NCBI GenBank assembly: GCA_963573385.1 | Contig: CAUYLG010065517.1 | Coordinates: forward strand, 183,951 to 247,950 | Direction of reading: 5' to 3' | Source: Cacajao melanocephalus | Taxonomy: Eukaryota > Chordata > Mammalia > Primates > Pitheciidae | DNA length: 64,000 nt | Shown: positions 12,426 through 25,292 of the stretch, piece after piece | Position numbering within the stretch: the first letter of the stretch is position 1 | Layout of the letters: each line of letters starts with the position of its first letter | The notes under the pieces: model-generated | Database searches by the model: none | The model's input: only the letters and a program-made list of their open reading frames with translations | Told to the model about the DNA's origin: nothing | Position numbers and translations under genes: made by a program

Positions 12426-13833
12426 TTTGGGAATGCCTCAGAGCTCGCATTTGAGCTCTAGGTGTGGCCAGCGGGGCAGGTTTGACTGATCAACTACAAA
12501 AGAAGGCCTCAGACAGAACTTAGAGGAAGCAGCAAACAATGCTGAAAGAACTAAGTTTGTCAAATCACGGCCTGTGTAATATCTGGTCACAGAGAGAGTG
12601 AGTGGGCCAGGCCTGCATGGACCCTTGAGGAGAGGTCTCAGCCAGCAGACGGCAGTCCAGGAAACATACCAGAGCAGTGCCCCTGGATAGGCTCTGGTCC
12701 AGCACAGGCTGTGGGCCGACCTGGCCCGGGCAGCCTCCAGCCCCAGGCTGAAGGATGTACAGCAGGAGGCTTTCCCAGGGATGCTGGCGTGATCAAGGTC
12801 ACGTGCACAGAGTGAGGCCCAGTGGTGCCGTGAATGCCCGCTCCTGGCGCCAGCCCAACTCAGCACGGAAGGGGCCCTGGATATATTTGCTAGACAACAG
12901 GACACCAGGGCATTCTCTTTTCCTCTCATAACATATATTTCCTGTACTATAGCTTACACTTCAGTAGGTAGCAAAGTCCACGTCAGCTAAGCCTTCTGTG
13001 CAGTAGTGATTGTTGATCATTTCTGGTAGTAAATTGAGCCAATAAAATGTGACCACCCTGAAGGTAAGAAGCGAATCGGGTCTTTAGAGCCTTGATTGCA
13101 TGGGTTACCAGCCCCACATTTCTGTCGCCTGTTAAATGATCAGGCCCTTTTGGGTAGTGGGCTGTCTAACATTCTCTTCCTTGCGTGTATTTTTCCACAT
13201 TGTTTGAATTTTGTATCTAAGCATATATCATTTAAAAGGTAAGCTCTTTTTCCAAATGCTAACACTCTGGTTTTCATAATTATGATTTTCATAATCCCAA
13301 AGTAGGAAAAGCAGTCATCTCTGTGCTGAGCACTCGGGAAACCTCAGATGACTGGGGCCCATGGAAAGCAGGTCACTTCCTGCCATGTTAAAGGAGACTG
13401 CCCTGACCTTCGAACCCAGCGAGTGGTGACACGGGTCTGTCAGCTAGTGTTAGGGACGGTGTCATTATTTTTTATGAGGACATAGGAAGCCAGACAAAGG
13501 AGACATTCGGAAGAGAGAGAATTCTAGAAATTCATCACATTTTGTGGGAATCCTTAAAAAAATAAGCTTGCAATAAAACTATTTTGAATCAGTTAAAGTT
13601 TCACTTGTCTTTGGGATTCTATTACCAATAAAAGAACAAAAATCGTAACATATTTTATTTCATGAGTTGTAGAACCAAGCTTAGCTTCTGTACAAAATTG
13701 TCAATTTGTATAGAAAACACGTGATTTATGGGAATAAGATAATTCCATTCAAACCAAAGGAAGGGTAGGCAATAAAAATCTAGAGGCTTTGTGGTTCTTA
13801 GCAGCTAGTGATGCTGGAGAAATTTCTATTTCC
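12426..13833. other. Unique DNA, AT-rich in its right half
   Basis: A 163-codon minus-strand frame (12438-12929) has no recognisable domain and begins next to the L2 fossil. From 12940 to 13800 the DNA is AT-rich without a repeat I can name. Confidence 0.5.
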
Positions 13834-13895
13834 AAGGAAGGAAGAAAGAAAAGGAGAGAGAGAACGAGATGAGGAGGGAGGGAAAGAAAGAAGGC
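13834..13895. repeat. GA-rich low-complexity tract
   Basis: Purine-only runs of GGAAG, AAAG and GAGAG words on the plus strand form an impure microsatellite of about 60 bases. It sits just left of the GT-rich tract. Confidence 0.85.
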
Positions 13896-13923
13896 AGGAG
13901 TTCAAATGTCTAGATAGATGTCA

Positions 13924-14050
13924 TATGTGTGTGTGCATGTATTTATTTGTGTGTGTAGGTATTTATGGGTGCGTGTATTTGTGTATGTGTATTTGTGTGT
14001 CTGTGCATATATTGTGTGTGTATGTGTGTGTATGTGTGCATGCATGCATC
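13924..14050. repeat. GT-rich imperfect microsatellite
   Basis: Alternating (TG)n is interrupted by TATT and CATG words, ending in 'gcatgcatgcatc'. The plus-strand frame 13808-14068 and minus-strand frame 13902-14129 owe their length to this tract and are not genes. Alternating purine-pyrimidine sequence can favour Z-DNA. Confidence 0.9.
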
Positions 14051-17000
14051 TTTGTGATGCTGTTCTAAGCCTGGAGTCAGCTGCTGCTCCAGTCTGAACC
14101 ATACACACTTGCCCTCCCTCCCAGGCCAAGAGCTGGCCCTAGCTGCAGGGCAGGCTGACTAATGGAGAGAGATTTGATTTGTCAGGTTCATGTCAGACAA
14201 TGACAGTCATCTGTCCTTCTTGTTCACATGATGTCCATCATATTTCCAGCCTCCTTACCCTGTGGAAGTCCTGCCTGTCCCCAGGGCAGGTTTTGCAGGA
14301 ACTTACCACACAACTCAACCTTTCAATAAATTTCAGCACCTGGACAGGTTGCTCTGCCTCTCACAGGTTAACTCAACCGAACTGCTGTCACTACTATTTG
14401 TCAGATTTCAGGTCCTCCAAAGTCCGGTGAGCTTGCTCTGAGAACAGACCTTCTCTGCAGGGCTGCAGGCAAGAAGTGAGGGGAGCTATGTCTTTTCCAG
14501 TGACAGTCACCTGCCTGGGTCCCCTGAGCGCTCCAACACCAGCTCAATGTAGCGTGGGTCACTCTCCCACTCTACCCTGAGATGTTACAGGAAGCACGTG
14601 ATCCAGCCACCATGTTAGTTCTCTTTCTTCAAAACGGTGCTGACCACAGATGGCTCCATAGAGCAAATGTCCATTGAGATGCTCTGTGGGATGTATGGAG
14701 GGTTTTGGAACATACACTCTCTCTGGGCTTGGAGTTCTGGCAGCCGCCCCCCCCACCCCCCAACACAGCATGGCTATGGCTCCCAGGAGAGCCTGTGTGC
14801 CACAGTAGCCTTGCCTGGGAACCTCTGCCATGTCACCCTCTTCCATGGTCCTCCACGAAAGATGCAGCTCTCACAGCTCCCAGATGTTCTCTCAGCAGGA
14901 GCTTGGCGGGTCACCAGGAGGCAGGAGACCCAGCCTTCTTCTGGACAAGTGTAGGCAGCCATCTGTGGGCCACTGAAGCAGCACTCCTGGCTGGCGGGAA
15001 AAACTTAAACCTTTAGGACAGAATCATGTCACTCAGACAACCCAATTCTCCCCAGATTACAGGCTGCTCGAGTCAACAAGCTCCCCATATTCAGTGGGCC
15101 ACAGATGCCAGATGACGGGCTGCAGGCACTGAAGGGTCAGGGCACCAAGCCAATGTTATGTGGAGAATGAAAACAGGGAGAAAGAATGACAGAGCATAAC
15201 CAAGTGGGCTGGGGTAAGGCCCAGGAAGGCCCATTTCCACAAAGAGCCGCATGGCAAGAAGGAGCCAGCCAATGGGCATTCGGGAGGAAAGCGAAGCCTG
15301 GTGAGGAAAGCAGTCTGTGCAAAAGCTTGGCTTGTCCAAATAAAGAGAAGGAGGACGACGATGCTGCAGTCTCATGAGCCATCGCAGAGGGAATTAGAGC
15401 AGCCGCATAGGGCAATGAGAGGCCAGGAAAGGGAGACTGGGGCTTCCATCGGTGCTGTGGAGCAAGGCTGCCAGGTCTGATTCAGGAACATGAAATCATC
15501 TGTCGGGTGGTTTACAAAGAAACAGCTTGCTGGCTGGCTGTGGGGAGGGCCTGCAGGGAAGGATGCTGGAGGCAAGGAGGCGCTCCTCTAGGAAGCTTCG
15601 CAGCAGAACAAGCCGGGGTGACGGCATGAGGCGTGAGGATCAGAGTTGAGAAGGAGCCAGTCTACAGACGTGGCATGGAAGGCGGGAACTCACAGAGAGA
15701 GCACGTACGCTGTGTGTGTCGTCCAGGATGGCAGCTGCACCCAGTAGGTCACTGTTGGAAACAGCGAATCAGAGAAAGGGCCAAGACGGTGCCCCGAATC
15801 CTGGCCTGGCAGGGTCACTGGGAGCACCCTGGTGGGGGGTGCAATTGTGTGGTTCATTTACCCAACACAGCACAATACACAACAGAGAAAATCAAATCAA
15901 ACTCCAAGCAAGAACACCTCGCTTAAGAAAGCAGATGTGAGAAATGCGCCACACTTTTGTGAAAGTTTTTCATGAAAACAGCTTTTGTAGAGATGGGAAG
16001 GTTTGATTTAAATGACAAATATGCTTATGCAAAAAAGATGTTTAGTGAGTAATGAGTAGTTATTATCTTATCTATTTAATTATGTATTTAAATGACATAT
16101 GAAATTGATTATATTTTCCTGAACAAGTTTGAATTATATTTTTGATTCTCTGAAGAGCAACAAAGTTCATCTGCAATGAGTCAACTGTTTATTCATTCTA
16201 ATAGATGGCCACCTACTACACTGTCTGGCCTCTATCGAGAGTTTAACAGCTGTTTAATTAATAAGTAAGCATCATTTGGTGAATAGCAGTGCTATTCCAA
16301 GATCTTGAAAAAATATTACAGTTGTACAAGATGTGGCCCTTCCTGAAGAATCAGGCTAAACTCAGCAATTCTGCCACTTCTCAGAAGCCAAAAGCACTCC
16401 ATGAGAAGGCTCCTTATCAGAAGCAGATCACCTCTGGGCAGAGCCAAGATAAATCCAGTGCAATCTACATGAAGTTGTCTGTTCAGACCACACAGATTAC
16501 ACAGTCTTCCCTAAAGGGCCCTAGTGACAGCTGCTGAAATGAATGAAGCGGTCAGTTCAAGGGCACTCCACGCTTCACAGCCACATTTCTCGTCTTTTTG
16601 CTGCATGCAGTGTTCTGCCAGGACATGGCAGGTCTCAGGGCTGGGCGGTTTCAGAGGCTCAGGATCTGAGGGCACTGTGGATTCAGGGAGTGGGGGTTAA
16701 AATCAGTGAGAAAGGGACTGGGAGAGGACATTCAAAACAAACCAAAAAAACCTGCAGGAGCCAAATCTTTGGTGTGTACTTGCAAATCCCAAAGACAAAC
16801 ATACAGAATGATTTGCCTGTGGAACACTGAAGAAAAATGCCAGTCCCGATCTTTCTTCTGCCTCCTGCTTGCCCCCTGCCCTGTGAGGCCTAGCAGCCAA
16901 CAAGCAATCCACAGTGGCCTCCCCACGCAGAACCGTTTCTGATATTTAGGAGAAATGACACTTTAGGAGTGGAGCAATGAGCTCAACTTTCTGTGGCAAA

Positions 17001-17624
17001 CTTCATGGGGGCTTGTTTAGAAGCATGTTATTGGCACTTCCCTTGCAGGAGCTGAGCTGGGCCCAGGAATCTGTATCTTTTGTGTGCCAGGAGGAGGTAT
17101 GGGTGGAGATAAAGAGCTCCTTGACCACACTCCAAGCAATAACTGGGGTGGGATTCTGAGGATCGTCTTCTCCCCCTCCATTGACTTTCTCCTCTCCAGA
17201 GGGTTAAGCTGGTGTGACCAGGTCCTCCGAAGGGATTTAAGGTGACCTCATAGCAAAGACCCCTACTGCTAGTGATGAATCTGAAGTTTCTGAAAGTTCC
17301 GTGCATAACCAGGTGGAGCCTGACTGCACAGGGGCCCAGAGCTATCCTGATTTCTAATCTGGAGCTCTTCTGTCTCTAGCAAACTGCTTCTTTACTGAAA
17401 CTTTACATCCTGAGGGTTGCACTGAATAACAGCAACCTCAGGGCTCCTAGAAGCAAGCAATGTCATGTTCCTGTACTTGGATTAGAAAACGGGAGGGGAA
17501 GGCAATATACTTGAAATGGAAAGGTGTGTGAGGGTCAAGTCTTACAGTGCGATTCCACCGCTGCACTGCCACACACACACTCACCTATGCACCCGGAAAA
17601 GCACTGGAAGTAAACCATGCCCAC
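14051..17624. other. Unique DNA, no gene recognised
   Basis: A C-run lies at 14746-14760 ('ccgccccccccacccccc'), giving a G-run on the minus strand. Frames of 90-105 codons (for example 14637-14954, 15091-15415, 15633-15926) overlap on both strands and show no domain known to me. The stretch 15950-16290 is AT-rich, with TTAATTA-type words and no nameable repeat. Nothing else is supported. Confidence 0.5.
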
Positions 17625-17759
17625 GTGTTCAGAGCGATTGTTTCTGGGTGTGATGGAGCTTAGGGGAATTGATGCACTTTTTTCTTTGGATTTGCCCATC
17701 TGTACTGTAACTTTCCCCTAACAAATGTGCATCACTTGTGTCATAATTTATTTTTTTAA
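17625..17759 (+). mobile_element. Old LINE-1/HAL1-type 3' UTR fragment
   Basis: The sequence matches the common old-LINE 3' end pattern in sense: 'gtttctgggtgtgatggagc' (usual 'ttatctctgggtggtgggat'), 'ttgatgcacttttttcttt', 'gtactgtaactttcccctaa' and 'tgcatcacttgtgtcataat', then a T/A-rich end. Confidence 0.6.
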
Positions 17760-18566
17760 GTACATAGAAACATCCACAAGCTGTATTTATTCTCTGGTTA
17801 AAGTGTTAAGCCTTGGTAATCTAGAATATTCATCTGTTGGAGACTGTACCCCAGGACTCATCTCACGATGAGACCTTCGGCCTCCTCCCCAACTCAGCCT
17901 CAGAATTCATCTGCTGGACTTCTGAGCCCGACTGAGTGACTAATGCCACACGGGTGACAAGGCATGACTCATAGGCACCAAGAAGGCAGGAGTAGTGTAT
18001 GCAAGACAGGAAGTTGCCACAGCCCTCACTCAAGGCTTCACGCACGCCAGGCCAGTCCTGGGTGAATGGTCTCTTTCACCCGTTCCCGTTAGATAGATGA
18101 AGCAGGGCTGAGCAGGGAGGTGGTGGTTCTGTGGGGAATCTTCACTGATTGGAATGTGTTGTAAGGACGGTGAATCGTCTTTTGGCCAGGCAGGGTCTGG
18201 CAGTCAAGATAAAGAGCAGTGTCTGGGCCCACCGCATGAGAGGCTGCGGGACTTCAGTCTTCAGAGCAGGCGAGAACAGGAAGCTTCTGTGGATTTCTAT
18301 TCTGTGGATATGTATTCCACCTGTCACTGTGAACAGTGCTTGACACTGCTGGTCAGTAAACGTTTGCCAAACCACTGAGCAGCCAAGAAAACAACTTCCG
18401 TTGAACTCTCTGCTTGCTGTGTTAACTTCCATTGCAACATGCGTGACTAACGGTTACCCCTTCTCTTGAACCCTTCCAGAGGTGTGGCTCGCACCACCTC
18501 ATGAGGAAAGGCACTGCCAGTTTGGTCAGTGATACCTGTTAGAAAGATCTTTTCCTATATTTTGAA
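17760..18566. other. Unique DNA, no gene recognised
   Basis: Short overlapping frames (60-96 codons) exist on both strands around 18142-18432 without a known domain. No repeat family is recognised. Confidence 0.5.
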
Positions 18567-18668
18567 GAGTGATTCTCATACCTGAGCATGTATCAGAATC
18601 AGCGGGTTTGAGGTGGGCCCAAGAATTTTCCTAACAAGTTCCCAGAAGATGCTGATGAGGCAGCTTCT
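18567..18668 (+). mobile_element. MER5-type hAT-Charlie MITE fragment
   Basis: The landmarks fit MER5A in order: 'gtatcagaatcagc', 'gaggtgggcccaagaatttt', 'ctaacaagttcccagaagat', 'gctgatgagg'. The terminal inverted repeats are missing or eroded. It is a non-autonomous DNA transposon fossil with no coding capacity. Confidence 0.78.
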
Positions 18669-18780
18669 AGCTTAGCAAACCATGAGTTTTCAAGAGGACC
18701 ATCTAAAGTGTTCCTTTGTTCTCCTTTACTTCTCCTCATTCTCAAATCTTATGGGGGATGATATAGCAAGCCACAGACGA

Positions 18781-18825
18781 AACAACAACAACACATACAC
18801 CCACACACCCACACACACACCACCC
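18781..18825. repeat. CA-rich short tandem repeat
   Basis: AACAACA words followed by (CA)n interrupted by CCC, on the plus strand. About 45 bases. Confidence 0.85.
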
Positions 18826-21582
18826 TTGTCCCTAGCTTTATCCTCTGGGATACACAGAGCAAATTCCTCCCTGTTCTATGGGCAACTTTTAAAATACGTG
18901 GATGTGGCTTTCACATCTTCTTAGTGCCACTTTAGCAGATTTTTTTTACAAATCAAATAAGCCAGGAAACCATGATCTGAAAGGATTCCTGCTCTGGTGA
19001 GATCCGAGACCCACAGCAAGATATCAGCAGCTTGGATGCCTGGTCACAGGTCCTGCCGCAGCCTCGCCTTCCTCCACATGGAGGTCCCAGGAAGGCGGTG
19101 TAAGCCTTTGCCTTGATAATAACCTGCTTTCTAACTTCCAGCCAGTGCTTCCACATTTTCATGACTTGCAAAGGTTCAGATGAGGATGGTAGTTATGAGT
19201 TTGGAATGAAATCTTCTGAGAGACTCCTATGGCCCAGCCACAGGGACCTGGAGCTGGATGGAGAGGACCATCCCAGGCTTCAGCAGCCAGCACCTGTGTG
19301 GAGGTGCAGGCCTGTGGCCCCAGCTGTGGTGGACACAGCTGTGCTCCCTGACGGCACCCTTCCCACGCACCTACATCGTGACATCCTCGTCTTCAGCCTG
19401 AGTGCAGGCATCACCTGAAAGGTATTGGGGGGGGGCACCAGTGCCCCCAAGGTAGGAGCTAGTGCATATGGGCTCATCCTGATTCAGAGGGAAAATTCCG
19501 AGAGGTACTGTGTGTGTTTTCAAACACCCCAAAACACACCCTCCATTGCCTCCTCACTGTCTGACTCTTCCTCTTCCTCCCGCTCCCTGGGATCACTTCC
19601 CAAACAAACTCAAGTTCTTCTCTCAATGGAAGTTTGCTAAGTGAGTAAAGAGTCCGATGAATGACTCCACTTAACTCTCGCTCTGATGTGTGAACAAACC
19701 CTTTGCAGGAGAACTGTAGGCCAGGGCTGAGTGTACCTGGGATGCTGGCTCTCCACAGAGGACGTATCACCTGTGCGACTGTAAACCTGCTCAGAGCTTA
19801 GGATCCAACTCTGCTCAAGATAGGCAGAAAAAAAGGAGACTAAATGTTGACATCTCAGGAGTTTATTACCCTGGCCTGACTCTTCAAAGAGTGGCATCGC
19901 TGCTACCCTGAAGATTAACCACGGCCATTTCTAGACCAGGTGCCATCTGCTTCTTGCCTCCCTCGGGTCACCCTTCCGACTCACTGCCAGGAAACGCAGC
20001 CTAGACCCTGATGTGTGGCAAGGATTTGGCCTGATTTTCACCTGCGATCCGCACTTGAGAAAGCTGATTGAACTCATGGAGTGCCGTTCTGCCTAAGATC
20101 CTCTTTAAAGATTCTATTTCCCGGAGGGAAGGGATCACTTTCCAAAGTGGGGTTTCTATCTGGGACATTTCTCTTCATCTGTGGGAACCCTATTTAAAGG
20201 CTAGAAAATCTGAGCGAGAATTGGAAAGAAGAACGCTGTGCAGCCGTGAAGACGGCCTGGGGCAGGAATTCTCAAAGCCTGACCCTCCACTGTGCCCCCT
20301 GCTCCCCAGCAGGCAGGCCTGGCCTGTCATGGGACCCTGCTCCTGAGCCTGGGTGAGCTCCATACTCCTCAGCACCCAGAGCTCCAAGCTCCTCCTGCCA
20401 GGCCTCCAGGGCTGGCTCCCAAGAAAATGCAGAAGCCTTCTGGTGGACCTGAGAAAATGCAACTGAACCTATGAGGCAAGGGGTTGTGTAGGAGACCTTG
20501 GAGAGAAGACTCACAGGTGCCCCCAGAGATCTCAGGGGCAGGGAGGGGCTCATCCATAAGGGAAGGGGCAGACTCAGAAGGCTTTGAGGAACAGGCGGCT
20601 CCTAAAATAGGTGAAGGCAGAGTGAACCCTGAGGTCCACAGTGGGCAAGGAGGTGCCTGGAGAAGCAGCCAGGTCAGGTGCCTGCGTGCCAGGCTTGTGC
20701 ACCAGGGCTGAGCTGCATGGGGTGTACAATGCTACTGGGCCAGTGCCATCAGCAGTGTGCTGCCCCTCACACCCAGGGCAGGCCTCGGAGCTGAGAGAGG
20801 GATGGGGGCAGTGCCCATCACTCTCCTGCTACTGGAGTGTGACCTCTGGGTTCCCTGACAGTCAGTGGGTGGCAGGTGCCTGCCCCTCTTCCCACAGGCT
20901 GCCCCAGGAGGAAGAGGGGCCAGTTCCTGTGAGTAGAGCACAGTGAAGCCACTCTCTTATCTGCACAGTGCGAGAGACATCCTTCACGGGGTGCAGAGAA
21001 GCTGCTGCCCTTTCTTCCCCGTCGGGCCGGAGTCTTCCCCACTTCCCCCTCGTTCCAGGGAGGACAGAGGCAGCCTGATGCCTCCCGAGGTTCAAGTACT
21101 TAAGGCTACTCAGTCAGAGAAAGAGGACAGTGCTGACCGTGGAGGATCTCACACACTCCAGGCGCCTGCATCCGCCCTGCCGTCTGCAGTGGCCGCTGGG
21201 AACTCTTAGGATATTGACCCAGGCTTCTTAGGCCCTGGGCATGAGAGAGGCCCCTCCATAGCTGTGGGGCCTCCCAAAACCAGGAAGGCTGGGCTTCTGG
21301 AGGTCTCCCGTGAAACTCCTCACCCAGTGGGATCATGCCCTGGGCCCTTGTGCTTGCCAGAATCCTGATGGGTTGGGGAAATCAGTTACCATCAGGAGAG
21401 CTACCTGGCCCAGACCCCTGCTGACCTGACCTCACCTTCTGTTTGACCCAGGAGCTCACCCTCCCCTCGCCGGGGGTTGGAACTATCACGTGACCTAAGC
21501 CAGCGTGCACAGGCAGGACAGTTGGGCTGATTGCGCTGGCCATCGTGCTCCGCTTGGCCTTAGGCTTGACTTTCTGTTTCAC
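18826..21582. other. Unique DNA, GC-rich; no gene recognised
   Basis: Many frames of 60-101 codons overlap on both strands between 19113 and 21336. None shows a domain I know, and the crowding of frames reflects GC-rich composition. A G-run sits at 19427-19436. No repeat family is recognised. Confidence 0.5.
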
Positions 21583-22010
21583 CTGTAATAGCTTCCACGA
21601 TTTCTTGCTGTAAAAGAAGCCACCTCAAAACTTAGTGGCTTAAAACAGCAGTTTATTCTTCCTCACTACCGTGGCTTGAATGTGTGGTCCTTCTTCTGCT
21701 GTGCTTGATGGGACTGTGTGGCATCATCACCAGGAGCTCGCCTGCGGTGGGGCACCCAGGACGGCTCACTCAGAGGCTCCGTGCTTTGGGGAATGGCCGG
21801 GAAGCTGTGCTCAGCCAGGACTCTCGGCATCATCTCAGGGTCTCTGCCCCTCTTCGTGGCCTCTCCACGTGGGCTTTTTAATTACATGGCAGCTCAGCAC
21901 TCCCAGAGCACAAATAGGAGCTCAAGCTATTTGTAGGAGGCAGCCAGGCCTTCTACAGGCACAGGCCCAGGTCCCTTCCACCGCAGCGTGTGGGTCACAG
22001 GCCTGCCCCG
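21583..22010 (-). mobile_element. MaLR/LTR-like repeat, antisense
   Basis: The plus strand shows the familiar antisense start 'acttagtggcttaaaacagc' with 'agtttattcttcctcac'. Much later come 'gtggcctctccacgtgggct', 'ttacatggcagctcagcac' and 'ggcagccaggccttctac'. I recall these landmarks in this order from antisense LTR-type fossils, but I cannot fix the subfamily. The minus strand would carry the AATAAA signal. The right edge is uncertain. Confidence 0.6.
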
Positions 22011-23778
22011 ATACACACGGTGGAGGTGACAGGATGGCATGCATACCGAAAGCCATCGCTGGATTCTGTGTTCACAGCATCTCAGTTCCACAGCAACACC
22101 CAAGTTTCCATCGAAGGAGGCGATGATGACCCAGCACAGGCAGCAGGAGGCAGGCGGTGTTATCAGGGTCCCACTCATTCTGAGGAACCATAAAAATACT
22201 AGGAAAAGACCATTTTTCATCTCGACTGCTAAACAATCTTACTACAGTTTTATTACATTCTTGAAAATCCTGGCCAGGGTTTTTATCTTTGGAAAATATC
22301 TCCTTAGTGTCAAATGTCACCAAACCAGCAACTCCTCCTACAGGAAGCACCGGCGTCAGGGACACCCTGTATTTCTAGCCTGCAGCTGCACTGTGTCACT
22401 CACTGATGTCATTCTCCTCTCTGAAGGGCGCCGGGTCACTCTCCAGCCTGATCTGCTGCGAGCTCACTTAGCTAAGACCAGCTAAAAATAGCAACTCTTG
22501 CTCAGAAGCACCGCTCTGCATCACAGGCTCACCCAGACGCCTGCGCCTCCCCACGGACAGGGCTGCAGGATGAAGGAAGAGCCCACTGAGCCAGCTCCCG
22601 CCACTCTCTCCAAGCACAGGACCTTGTGAGCTGTGAGCTGACTCAAGGCTTCAGCATCGAGCTTTGGGGGACAGTAACGCTTAGCTAATAAACATTAATC
22701 ATGTCCCACTTAAGTAATGGTTGGGCCAATTTCTGTTTTCAATTAAGAATAAAATGTAAGCATTTGGGACATACATAAGCAATCTTCAGTGAATGCTAAA
22801 TTATTATTTTGAGGAAAAAAAGTAAAACGGACATGTGCTTAGAAGTAAACTCAGAGCCTTGGGGCATTGTCTGCCATTTCTTTTTGGAAGTCGGGTTGGA
22901 AAGAGGAAGTGCTCTGGGGCTGAATGGCTCTGAGGGGTGGGAGGAGGCTTCCCTAGGCCTACCACACTGCCACAGTCCCTCTCAAGGTGTCTCCAAAGGT
23001 GGCATCCCAACCTCAAAGTGACAGAAGAAGAATCGTGGGCCATCAGTTGTACTGGTTTTCTAGATTGCGTTACAATTTTCATTTCCCCATAGATGAAAAA
23101 TGTCTATTGTGATCACCTTGAAGGTTATGTCAGAATTAGAATGCTATTAAAATGTTCATGGATAAATGCATGAAGTGCAATGATGAACATAACTACCTTT
23201 TAGAAACCGTGTTTCTTTTTTCCTTTAAAGTGAAAACATGTTACCTGTTGCTGCCCTGTGCACCATTAGCCTTCAACATGAATGTTGCAAAGCATTTTCA
23301 GTGTTAATGGGGTTAAAATGATCCTTTAGGAGCAGTTGAGACATTCACAGAATGCCTTCCTTGTCTATCACCGTATGAGGAGAAGCAGGCAGAGCCCCCA
23401 CCCCAAGCCTGCACCTGTCCACTCCCAGTGGGTATCAGGCAGAAATCTGCGAAGGCCTGCAGTGTTTCAGGTGACTCGGGGCTGACATCAGTTCTGAACT
23501 TCCTTTCTTTCCCCGGTTCTGACAAAGGACAGGTGAGCAAATCCTCTCAGAGCCAGTCAGACAGAGCCTGGCACTGCAAGATCAAGGGAGAAGTCTTCAG
23601 AAACAGCAGGCTGACGTGCTCCCCTTCCCAGCAGAGGAAAAGCCCCTGTTACCGAGAAACAATTTCACTGTCGGAGGACAGCTCCCCGGCACTCAGCCCC
23701 TGCCCCGAGAGGCTGCAACCCCAGAGCAGGCCATGCACCCACATCCGCTCTTCCCGCAAGCTGCCGCATAGACTGCGC
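22011..23778. other. Unique DNA, no gene recognised
   Basis: A 148-codon plus-strand frame (22039-22485) and a 123-codon frame (23428-23799) show no recognisable domain. From 22680 to 22810 and 23090 to 23330 the DNA is AT-rich. No repeat family is recognised. Confidence 0.5.
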
Positions 23779-24105
23779 GGCTTCAACAACAGGCCCTGAT
23801 TTCCTCACAGTTCTGGAGGCCGGAGATCTGAAATCCAGCTCCCAGCAAGCTGGGTTTCTTTGGAGGCCTCCCTTCCTGGCTTGCCCTGTCCATCTTCTCT
23901 CTGTGTCCTCCCAGGGCCCTTCCTGTGTGTCTGGATCCTAATCTCCTGTTCTTATGAAGATACCAGTCAGACTGGCTTAGGATGCAGCCAGTGACCGCAT
24001 TTTACCTTGATCACCACTCTAAAGGCCCTATCTACAATACAGTCCCATTGCGAGTACCGGGAGTCAACGCTTCAACTGAGGAACTTTAGGGGAGACAGAA
24101 TGTAG
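23779..24105 (-). mobile_element. MLT1-type (ERVL-MaLR) LTR, antisense
   Basis: In antisense order: 'cctcacagttctggaggccg', 'cttctctctgtgtcctccca', 'gttcttatgaagataccagt', 'ggatgcagccagtgaccgca', 'aaaggccctatctacaatac', 'gtaccgggagtcaacgcttc'. These follow the MLT1 LTR read on the plus strand. The 3' end with the polyadenylation signal is missing on the left. Confidence 0.82.
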
Positions 24106-24505
24106 TCTCTCACAGAGGTCATCCCATTTAAACCCCGGACTTGAAGGTGTGCCCCTCCTCCGAACTGCCACAGGTATGGATGGGAATTAAGAGACCCAAG
24201 GAGAAGCGAGTGTTGTAACAGGACAAGCTTGCTGAATTGAAATGAAAAACGTAAATCCTCCCATTGTGCCAGTCTCATTCCCTCTCCTCTTGGCTCCAGC
24301 AAGGTCCATCCAAACTGCCAGATGCTGCAAGACAATGAAGTTGGAAAAACAAGTCCATTGGTGGCATCTAGAACAGGGTTGCCCGACAGATGCTCAGTCA
24401 TCTACGCTTTTCACACCCAGCAGGGAGGTTAGCAGGCAGCCCGCCCTTTCCACATTCCCTGCCCATTTCACAGCAATAATTGGGAATGTGTTTCCATGAA
24501 AGAAG

Positions 24506-24640
24506 GTCATAGCCAGCCACAGTGGCTCGTGTTTGTAACATTGCTCTTCAGCAGGCGAGGCCAAAAAATTGCTTGAGCTCAGGAGTTCCAGGTTACAGTG
24601 AGCTATGATTGTGCCACCACACTCCAGCCTGTTTCTGAAA
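24506..24640 (+). mobile_element. Old Alu-related SINE fragment
   Basis: Positions from 24513 follow 'ccagccacagtggctcgtg', 'ttgcttgagctcaggagttc', 'ggttacagtgagctatgatt' and 'gtgccaccacactccagcct'. The middle of the element is lost, so only about one monomer's worth remains. Its A-rich tail appears to have seeded the following AAAG microsatellite. Confidence 0.82.
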
Positions 24641-24650
24641 AAGAGAGACA

Positions 24651-24675
24651 CAGAAAGAAAGAAAAAAAGAAAGAA

Positions 24676-24744
<69 letters not shown>

Positions 24745-24770
24745 GGAAGGAAGGAAGGAAGGAAGGAAGG
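24651..24770. repeat. (AAAG)n then (GGAA)6 microsatellite
   Basis: An AAAG run of about 90 bases (24651-24744) switches to six GGAA units from 24745. All are purine on the plus strand. It gives spurious Lys/Glu-rich frames on plus and Phe/Leu/Ser-rich frames on minus. Such tracts are usually length-polymorphic in people. Confidence 0.95.
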
Positions 24771-24785
24771 TTATATCCGAGCAGT

Positions 24786-25277
24786 TGTTAGGAAAGCGCC
24801 ACTCTCTGAGATCTGATTGTGAGTGCTTTATTGCTGCCACCGAGAGTCAGCTCACAAAGTCTCTCGGCCTCGAGGAAGGGGTTTGATTTCCTTTCATATG
24901 TTGCTCAGGGTAAGGGGGGCAAAGTGGAATTTCACAGAAGCAGAATAGGCAGGTTAGGGGAGGAGGCTGGTAACTAGGAGGCAGGAGGCTCCCAGGATTG
25001 TTGATTACTAAGGAGGGTATACACAAGCAGTTCCCATGATTGCTGGTTACCAAGGGGGGCATTCGGTGCTTTCCATACAATCAATCAAGGGGGTATTCAC
25101 AATAGCAAGTGGGCTTGTCAAGCGGGATATGGTTACAACGGTTATATGTTTCTATCGCTCTGAGCACAACATGACCCAGCACAGTGGGAGCCAGGTATGC
25201 ACTCAAGGGAGGAATGGCGGGGGCAGTGGCAGGGGAGGTAAGCCAAGATGGAGTCAGTCAGGCTCACTTCTAAGACA
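24786..25277 (-). mobile_element. Probable solo ERV LTR, antisense
   Basis: The block begins TG (24786) and ends CA (25277), the canonical LTR ends. On the minus strand it carries an AATAAA signal near its 3' end (plus-strand TTTATT at about 24820), preceded by a 'ctcgaggccgagagactttg' stretch. At its minus-strand start it reads 'gactgactccatcttggctt'. Flanking pentamers gcagt (24781-24785) and gaagt (25278-25282) differ at one base and may be a decayed target-site duplication. No internal retroviral genes are present. The family is not assigned; the length of about 490 bases suits an ERV1-class LTR. Confidence 0.55.
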
Positions 25278-25292
25278 GAAGTAGTTTGGTTC

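Noticed and set aside
24394..24840. A 148-codon minus-strand frame with a Phe/Leu/Ser repeat
   Set aside because: It is a by-product of the (AAAG)n tract and the Alu fragment.
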